Origin: Ilyonectria destructans
Taxonomy: Eukaryota; Ascomycota; Sordariomycetes; Hypocreales; Nectriaceae
Reading direction: 5' to 3'
Assembly: GCA_020740775.1 (NCBI GenBank)
Contig: JAHEWK010000011.1
Span: forward strand, 744,001 to 808,000
DNA length: 64,000 nt
In this document: piece by piece, positions 57,942 to 64,000 of the stretch
How the letters are laid out: the number at the start of each line of letters is the position of its first letter
Position numbering within the stretch: position 1 is the first letter of the stretch
The notes under the pieces: generated by a model
The model's database searches: none
Seen by the model: only the letters and a program-made list of their open reading frames with translations
What the model was told of the DNA's origin: nothing
Made by a program: the position numbers and the translations under genes

Positions 57942-58782
57942 TCTGCTTGCAAAGTGACGGGCGGGATTGAGCTGTCTTGGGCCAGAGGGACTGCAGCAGT
58001 GCCGGGTCTGTTCTCCAGGACAACACCTTTTTATGAAGAATCCATTGATGATGTGGGTAGAAAGAATGACGGGCATAGAGCCCCTGGCACACGCTGGAGA
58101 CATCTGGCATCTCTGCAAAAGTTTGTTGCCTCGAATAGTTTGGCCTTGGACAATCCTTTGCCGACACTCCCCACGGCCCCATCTACGACTTCCTTCTTGG
58201 AGGAGGAGTCAGGGGCTATGCCGGGTTGCAACCACTGTCCCAATGTACTTATTCCAACTAAGCACCTCCGGCCTCTCATCAACCCCCAGAGCCTGTCCTC
58301 GTGAACTTGGCCCCCCCGGACAATGTTGACCAATGGCACTACGTCAAGGCATGCAGACGGGGGTGTTCTGCCAGCTACTGTGGGTGGCGGGGAGTGGCGG
58401 CGTTATAACCGCCATGGGTGGAAACTCGAGGGCGGGGAGCAGCGGCTTTATAACCGCCGTGTGGAAACTAAGCGGCGGGGAGTGGCGGCTTATAACCGCC
58501 ATGGTGGAAACTCAACAGCGGCTCATTCCCACGCCCCAGTCCCCACGGGGTAAAGCCCTTCATGGTGGATGCACTACATACCCTCAGCCCAGATGATGCT
58601 ACTCGGCGGGTCTGGGGATTAGGTCGGGATGCAATCTTTGTCATGAGTATAAAGTCGTCTGATCTGCCATCTCGTGATGAGACCTGTTTGCTGGACCATA
58701 ACCGCAACATCACCAGTCTTCCAGCTCCCCTATCCTCACCAAAGCCTTCTCTCGCAGAGCCCATCCTTCGGCCTTTGACACC
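57942..58782. promoter_or_regulatory. Divergent promoter of the lyase and MFS genes
   Basis: 840 bp between the two start codons, without a gene. It holds three tandem copies of a ~43-bp unit, each with a CGG...CCG palindrome (58386-58515), described separately. Confidence 0.6.
58386..58515. repeat. Three tandem ~43-bp units, each with a CGG(N7-8)CCG palindrome
   Basis: Unit starts are at about 58386, 58431 and 58474; each reads GGCGGGGAG...GTGGAAACT. Inside each is a near-perfect palindrome around TTATAA: CGG-cgttataa-CCG (58398-58411), CGG-ctttataa-CCG (58443-58456), CGG-cttataa-CCG (58486-58498). Inverted CGG half-sites 7-8 bp apart are the classic binding pattern of Zn2Cys6 dimers. Confidence 0.85.
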
Positions 58783-60683
58783 ATGGGTTGGCTGAACCGC
58801 CCCAAGAAGAGCGCCGAGGAGCGCTTGGCCGAGAATATCAAGCTTGTCGGCCCAGAAATCGCGGCGGTATGTTCAAGGAGAAAATCGGAATCAAAACTAG
58901 AAGTGTCCCGAAAAGTACGCGAGGCCAGCCAAGCTAATGACTTTTTTCAACTAGGCCCTCCCCGACAATGACAAGCCATGGTGGAGGGAGATGCATCTCA
59001 TCCGACTCAATGCCCTTGTTTTTCTCTGCTGCATGTCCGCTGCCACGGTGGGATATGATGGTGAGTAAATCCCTTCGAGGCCGACTTGTACGAAGGAGAC
59101 ACAACTAATACTTATAAAAGGCGCCATGATGAACGCCTTGCAGATCAACCCGTCCTGGAAGTCGTACTATCACTACCCTGCCAAGGCGAAATTGGGCGCC
59201 ATCAATGCCATGTTGCCAGCCGGCAAGGTCATCGGATTCCTCTTTGTTGCGCCCTTCTCCAACAGGTTCGGACGCAAAAAGTCACTCGTGCTCGCATTTG
59301 CCATCACCGTGCTTGGCGCCGCCTTGCAAGCTGCGTCTGTCAACTTGGGACTCCTGATCTTCTCACGCTTCTTCCTGGGATTCGGCTGCGGTGTCATGTC
59401 CCAGCCTAGCCCTATCCTGGTCGCGGAGCTGGCATATCCCCCCCATCGCGGAAAGGTCACGGCGCTGTACCACTGCTTCTATGTGAGCAAGAGCCCTCTC
59501 AAGAACTCATAATAAGTTATCAGTTACTCACCTTTTTCTAGTTCGTTGGCGCCATCGCCGCGGCTTGGATCACCTTTGGCACGCTCAGGATGACTGGACC
59601 TTGGAGTTGGAGGATCCCGACGCTCCTCCAAGGAGCCGCTCCATTACTGCAGCTCATCTTCTCCTACTTTCTGCCAGAGTCGCCCAGGCAAGTCCACTCT
59701 ATTGTCATGCTGTCGCTCTCGCGTGGTTGACTCTTCTGACTTTCTCTCGCAGATTTCTCATTGCAAAGGGCCGGGACGACGAAGCACGCGCGCTGCTGAT
59801 CAAGCACCATGCCGCTGGTGATGTGAATTCCGTGCTCGTCCAGCATGAGGTCGCTCAGATTCGGGAGGCGGTGCGGACCGAGAATAACTCCGAGAAGCGG
59901 CCGACGCTCAAGAAGATGCTCGCCAGCCCAGCAAACCGCCGACGGCTTCTCATTTCCGCCATGGTGGGCATCGCAGCTCAGTGGTCGGGTAATACTGTCG
60001 TCTCCTATTACCTGGTACTCGTCCTCGAGGGCGTTGGCATCACCAACGCTACGCACCAGTCCCTCATCAATGGAGGCCTGCAGATCTTTAACCTCCTTGC
60101 TACGGTGGGATGCGGCGCCATGCTGGTCGACATTTTGGGACGTCGTCGCCTCTTCCAGTGGTGCGCCGTGGGCATGACGGTGTCATATGTTGTACGTAAC
60201 TATCTGTCATGAGATTATCCTTACCCTACCGCTACCACAATAGCTAACAATAATCAGATATGGACGATCCTCAACTCCCGATTCGATGCTACTGGCTCCG
60301 CTGGGTTTGGCTATGCCGTCATCCCTATGCTCTTCGTCTTCTACTTCCACTACGACGTTGCCTTGACGCCGCTCCTCTACTCGTATCCGACCGAACTCTT
60401 CCCCTACGAATGGCGAAGCTGGGGAGTTGCATTCACGCTGATTGTGACAAACGTCACGCTGATTATTGGCCAAGTCTGCAACCCAATCGCGATGGCCAAG
60501 CTGGGCTGGAGATACTACATTCTCTTCTGTATCCTCGACGGCCTTTTTGTCGTGCAGGTCTGGCTTCTATTCCCGGAGACGAAGGGTAAATCCCTTGAGG
60601 AGCTTGAGGGCATTTTTGACAGGTTGGACGCCGCTCCTCTGGTCGATGTGGAGATGCAGCAGACAATAAAAACACCTTCCTGA
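58783..60683 (+). CDS. MFS sugar-type transporter (hexose/lactose permease-like)
   Basis: Six exons (58783-58866, 58955-59060, 59121-59482, 59542-59687, 59753-60191, 60258-60683) encode 520 aa. Hallmarks are NRFGRKKS after TM2, RFFLGFGCGV, PESPRFLIAKGRDDEA at the centre, DILGRRR and PETKGKSLEELEGIF near the end. The fourth intron (59688-59752) uses a GC donor (AG|GCAAGT). It is needed to restore PESPRFLI, so it is a good GC-AG intron candidate. Twelve TM helices at the plasma membrane are expected. It is divergent from the argininosuccinate lyase-like gene and probably co-regulated; the substrate may be a lyase substrate rather than a sugar. Confidence 0.9.
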
Positions 60684-60791
60684 ATTAAGACCGAAACAGA
60701 GGCACAACACTATTATGCTCCTACAGCACGAGGCTTCCTTGGAAGTCGTTTCTGTCTGGGCTTTTTGGGATTTCTCGCAGGCAAAGACCCC

Positions 60792-61401
60792 TCAGCAACA
60801 GAACCCGCAGGCATAGAAGCTGCAGAGATCAAAGTCATTCCTTCGGGTAGAGCGGGGTGGTTCATCTTGGAGAACTAATTGGTGATTAGGAGACCCATGA
60901 AAAGGCGGCGACAAGAAACTTACTCTGCTCAGGTTTTGCGGAGTCATGTTGGGCAATACCACACTTCCAGGAACCGTTCCTTGTAGCTGTGAGCGGCGGA
61001 ATGAGAGCAAGAATAAACACAGTCTTACCAGGTTGTGTTAGGAACCAGCACTTGGCCCCTTCGTGAAAGCGGTTTCCACAATGCGGGCATCCAGGGCTTG
61101 ATACCGCTGCTGGTACCACAGCCGGTGCAGTACTTGGGGTTGGGGCCTGCCCAGCATCTTGAGAAGCCTCGAAGGCAACCAAGATAACATTTATCCGGTC
61201 GAGAAGTGCGTCTGCAGAATCTTGAAGAGACCTGATTCGAGTTGGAGTTGGGCGTCGCGGTTCGATAGAAGGGATGGCGGGGCCCAGATCAAAGGCATCG
61301 GGAGAAGGAGGAATGGAGTTCCCGTCGACGGGGGCGAGAGGGGGGGCCGGTGGTACGGGCGAGAAGAATCTCCCTTCGTGACCAAAGTAATAGGACGCCA
61401 T
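60792..61401 (-). CDS. Small protein with CCHC zinc knuckle
   Basis: Exons 61401-61029, 60986-60924 and 60874-60792 (introns 42 and 49 nt) give 172 aa. The N-terminal half is Pro-rich and disordered (PVPPAPPLAPVDGN). A helix (LQDSADALLDRINVILVAFE) follows, then a CX2CX4HX4C zinc knuckle (CPHCGNRFHEGAKC). The end is Cys-rich (LCSFYACGFCC). Gag-like proteins and RNA-binding proteins share this knuckle. It may be a domesticated retro-gag remnant or a fungal orphan; the splice model is my inference and the last exon is the weakest part. Confidence 0.5.
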
Positions 61402-62666
61402 CTTTCAAGCACATGTCAGTAAATAGGGGGGAATGAAGGACGGGGTTTGAGACAACTTACTACCCGCGGGTTTGGGTTATCTCGTCAATGAAGATCCCAA
61501 GCAGCCAGCTGAACGGTGGATCAGTTGCATCTAGAGTCCAACTGGAAGGGGGCGTAGGTCTCGGTCGAAAGGCAGAACAAAGCGATTGACAAGGCACAAC
61601 AGGCTGTAGCGACAAACATCTGCGACGGAAAGAGATTGGATAGGAGTAGCAACGCGCACACAACAACTCATAGAACTGGAGCACAGAGGAACCCCAAGCA
61701 GACAGAGGTTGAGAGTGCCACACGCTAGGGCAGCGGGCAGCGGGCGCGGTGGGGTGAAGAGTGAAAGAAGTCGGGTGCGAGGAAGCTGCAGGAGTTTCAT
61801 GCTCTTGAGCTCTAGTCACGGGACCAGCCTCAGTGATTCAGTCGCGGTTGTTTGCTCTTCGGAGCGGGTGAGCCTCAACCAGAATCGTACACAGTGTATT
61901 TATGTGACAGATTGAAGAGCACCAGGGTCTCATCCAAGGTGCCCAACTGTGACATCCGCCAAATACCCAATATTAAGGAGATAATTTGCGCCAAGACCTC
62001 AATAACCCTCTGGTGCACGGATTTGATTCTGGGGGCTTTTTGTTTCGTCAAGTGAGTCCATCGTGCGCTTTCTTTCAACAGTGCAGAGTACGGAGTGTCA
62101 CAAATCCTCTAATCGCACTGTAGGTAGCCCTTCAGTCTCGCTCAAAAAGCTGCAAACGAGGTTAAACTTGAAGGATGCATTTGCCGCTCTAGCTTTTCGA
62201 CTGAAATCTTGTAGCAGAGGTTGTTTGGCTTCAACGAAGGAGAAGCCACAGGCGTGTCGCAGTGGCTGTCTGATATACGATGCGGCTGGAGAGTTGTCGG
62301 TTCACAGCGCGAGTCGTCTAAATGATCCCGGCATCTTGAGTTCATGAAAGGGGGGCAGAGATGCAAGCTTCCTCCAATGTACAATATGGGATGACATATG
62401 GAAGTCATGCTGTCTAGGCGGAAATGAAAGTGGTAGACAACTCAGGCCAACTGCAATCGCTAGGTGAATTCACGGTACTCTGCATCCAAATGTCAACAGC
62501 TCCGGGCAAGTACAAAAGCTGGAACAAAACATAAAACAAAAAGAGAAATCCGGTACAGTACAGTGTTTCCACTTCAACCCTTTTTCTTTGGCTAGCTCTT
62601 CAATGGTCCTGGAAGCTATCGCCAATGCCACGTCCCATGCATGGCAGTACGAGCAAATGACAAAAA
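61402..62666. other. Gene-free stretch
   Basis: About 1.26 kb with several short overlapping frames but no recognised domain. It probably includes the leader of the zinc-knuckle gene. Confidence 0.45.
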
Positions 62667-62770
62667 TGATGAGACTGGGATTCGAACCCAGGCCCCTTTC
62701 GAGACTGCGAATCGTTGCTAGTTTGAATCAAACCTGAACACAGCGCCTTAGACCGCTCGGCCATCTCACC
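62667..62770 (-). tRNA. tRNA-Leu(CAG) with 22-nt intron
   Basis: Read on the minus strand, the acceptor GGTGAGA pairs with TCTCATC and the discriminator is A (62667). The D arm is GCC/GGC. The anticodon stem CTGTG pairs with CGCAG. The loop TT-CAG-G has its intron (62711-62732) right after position 37, the normal place for nuclear tRNA introns. A long variable arm and T arm CTGGGTTCGAATCCCAG complete a class II tRNA. Anticodon CAG reads CUG. Confidence 0.95.
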
Positions 62771-63689
62771 TTATTTGTTGGATTCCGCCAACAGACTACT
62801 GTAGATAAATGCCGCAGTGGCCCACGTAGACATCACCCACACGTAAACGCGCCCGGGAACAGATACTGCTCATATTTAATCACAGGAGGCAGACATTCTG
62901 CGTGGTTTCGATCATTCTTTTCAATTTTCAATACTTTAGGCCTTGACTGTGATGATAGAGTGGTATTGACTAGCTGTAAAAGGGTTTGTCACAAGAAGGG
63001 ATTGGTCTTGTAAGTGAGGCCAACCATCCAATTTCCAATCCAGGACCGAATGACTTATTGTTCAGTCAAGAATATGTCTTCTCCAAGTAACTCTCAAGCT
63101 TATGTGAAGCGTCTTGCATAGCTTTCCACTGAGCATTGGAGAGGGAGATGTAATACTTTAAACTACAGTTGCGTCACAGCGATAAAATAACCCACAATAT
63201 GTAGCCCCCGGCATAGGTGTGTTAATCGCAGTTATCAAAGTCATCGAGTCCTTTTTTGTCCTTCAAGTCCTTGTCGAGGACTGCCACTCTCTCGGTTGGC
63301 CTCTGGCCAGCCACAAACAAGATCACTGATCTAACTTAACAACAGACCCATTGTTCCTGTGGCCGGAGTCATCCCATCAGCATCTCATGGATTCTTTAAA
63401 GAAAGGCCCCTGTACAGAGGTTTTTAGCTAGTAGATGAATCCCCAAGCTTGTATTCGTCGGTGGAGGACGACTAGCGGAAGACTCCACGCCTAAAGCATC
63501 CACAACCACCAAGCAACCTGACTCCACTACATCAAAATCTGATTCTAGCGGCTTTTCCAACCCTTCAACGTCGCAATTTGCCTTCTACACAATGCTCATT
63601 CGCTCAGAGATGCTTCGAGATGGATGTTACATCACAAAACGACGTATTGACAAAAAGAGAAGGCATTAACCACACATATAAAAAGATAT
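62771..63689. other. Gene-free spacer between two tRNA-Leu genes
   Basis: About 900 bp without coding signal. Some AT-rich parts; no terminal repeats of an element recognised. Confidence 0.45.
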
Positions 63690-63795
63690 TGATACCTGAG
63701 GGATTCGAACCCTCGCCTATTACTAGACTGCGAAACGGCAATGTGGGAGAACCCATACCTGAACACAGCGCCTTAGACCGCTCGGCCAAAGTACC
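63690..63795 (-). tRNA. tRNA-Leu(CAG) with 24-nt intron
   Basis: Acceptor GGTACTT pairs with AGGTATC (with G-U), discriminator A (63690). The D arm through to the anticodon (GGCCGAGCGGTCTAAGGC, then GCTGTGTTCAGG) is identical to the other tRNA-Leu. Anticodon CAG; the intron (63734-63757) follows position 37 and differs in sequence from the first copy. T arm GAGGGTTCGAATCCCTC. Confidence 0.95.
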
Positions 63796-64000
63796 ATCTG
63801 ATTGGTTGAGACTCGGGGAGTCTATTGTCCATTAGACGGGGCTCCTTGGACTGGAAATCATATCAAGACGTCCGTTGTTCAGTTGAGAATACCCTGTACC
63901 AAACCTAGTTGCCAGACTGCTATCATCTCTGGCTGTGAGAGGTGGGGTTTTGCGCCTGTTACTTTTCTAATTGCTAAACAGCTAACACAAGACCGGTAAC

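Overview
The window looks like nuclear DNA of a filamentous ascomycete (Pezizomycotina, probably Sordariomycetes). The genes have short introns of about 40-90 nt with GTRNGY donors and CTAAC-like branch points. There are Zn2Cys6 regulators, fungal MFS transporters, tyrosinases, a P450, a cyanamide hydratase-like HD protein, STAND/NLR and amidoligase relics, and two intron-bearing tRNA-Leu(CAG) genes. All exon-intron models were drawn by hand from reading frame, splice sites and remembered family patterns. No database search was possible.

Left third (1-25 kb). A truncated UVRAG/Vps38/Atg14-type autophagy subunit lies at the left edge. It is followed by a gamma-glutamylcyclotransferase-like gene and a graveyard of amidoligase and Hsp70-like fragments. 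Next come an unusual 603-aa protein with collagen-like and Gly/Asn/Ser repeats, a Nudix hydrolase, two divergent Zn2Cys6 transcription factors, a secreted protein with two PAN/apple-like segments, a decayed STAND NTPase, and an intronless MDR oxidoreductase.

Middle (25-50 kb). An F-box-like protein precedes the most striking gene, a 1096-aa fusion of isopropylmalate dehydrogenase (LeuB), the large isopropylmalate isomerase domain (LeuC) and the small isomerase domain (LeuD), in the order B-C-D. To its right are a Dal5-like MFS permease, two convergent tyrosinases, a repeat-like extracytoplasmic protein, a P450, a cyanamide hydratase-like HD protein and a cell-surface membrane protein. The genes from the LeuBCD fusion to the HD protein could form a small metabolic cluster built on 2-oxo-acid chain extension and oxidation, but no NRPS, PKS or LeuA-type synthase is in the window, so this is only inference.

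Right third (50-64 kb). A DUF6594-type membrane protein is divergent from a protein combining two retropepsin-like halves with C2H2 zinc fingers. An argininosuccinate-lyase-like enzyme is divergent from an MFS sugar-type transporter. Their shared promoter holds three tandem CGG(N7-8)CCG palindromes, a likely pathway-specific Zn2Cys6 operator. A small zinc-knuckle protein and the two tRNA-Leu genes close the window. Between the gene islands are long gene-free or AT-rich stretches and relics, as expected of an accessory, repeat-decayed part of a fungal genome.
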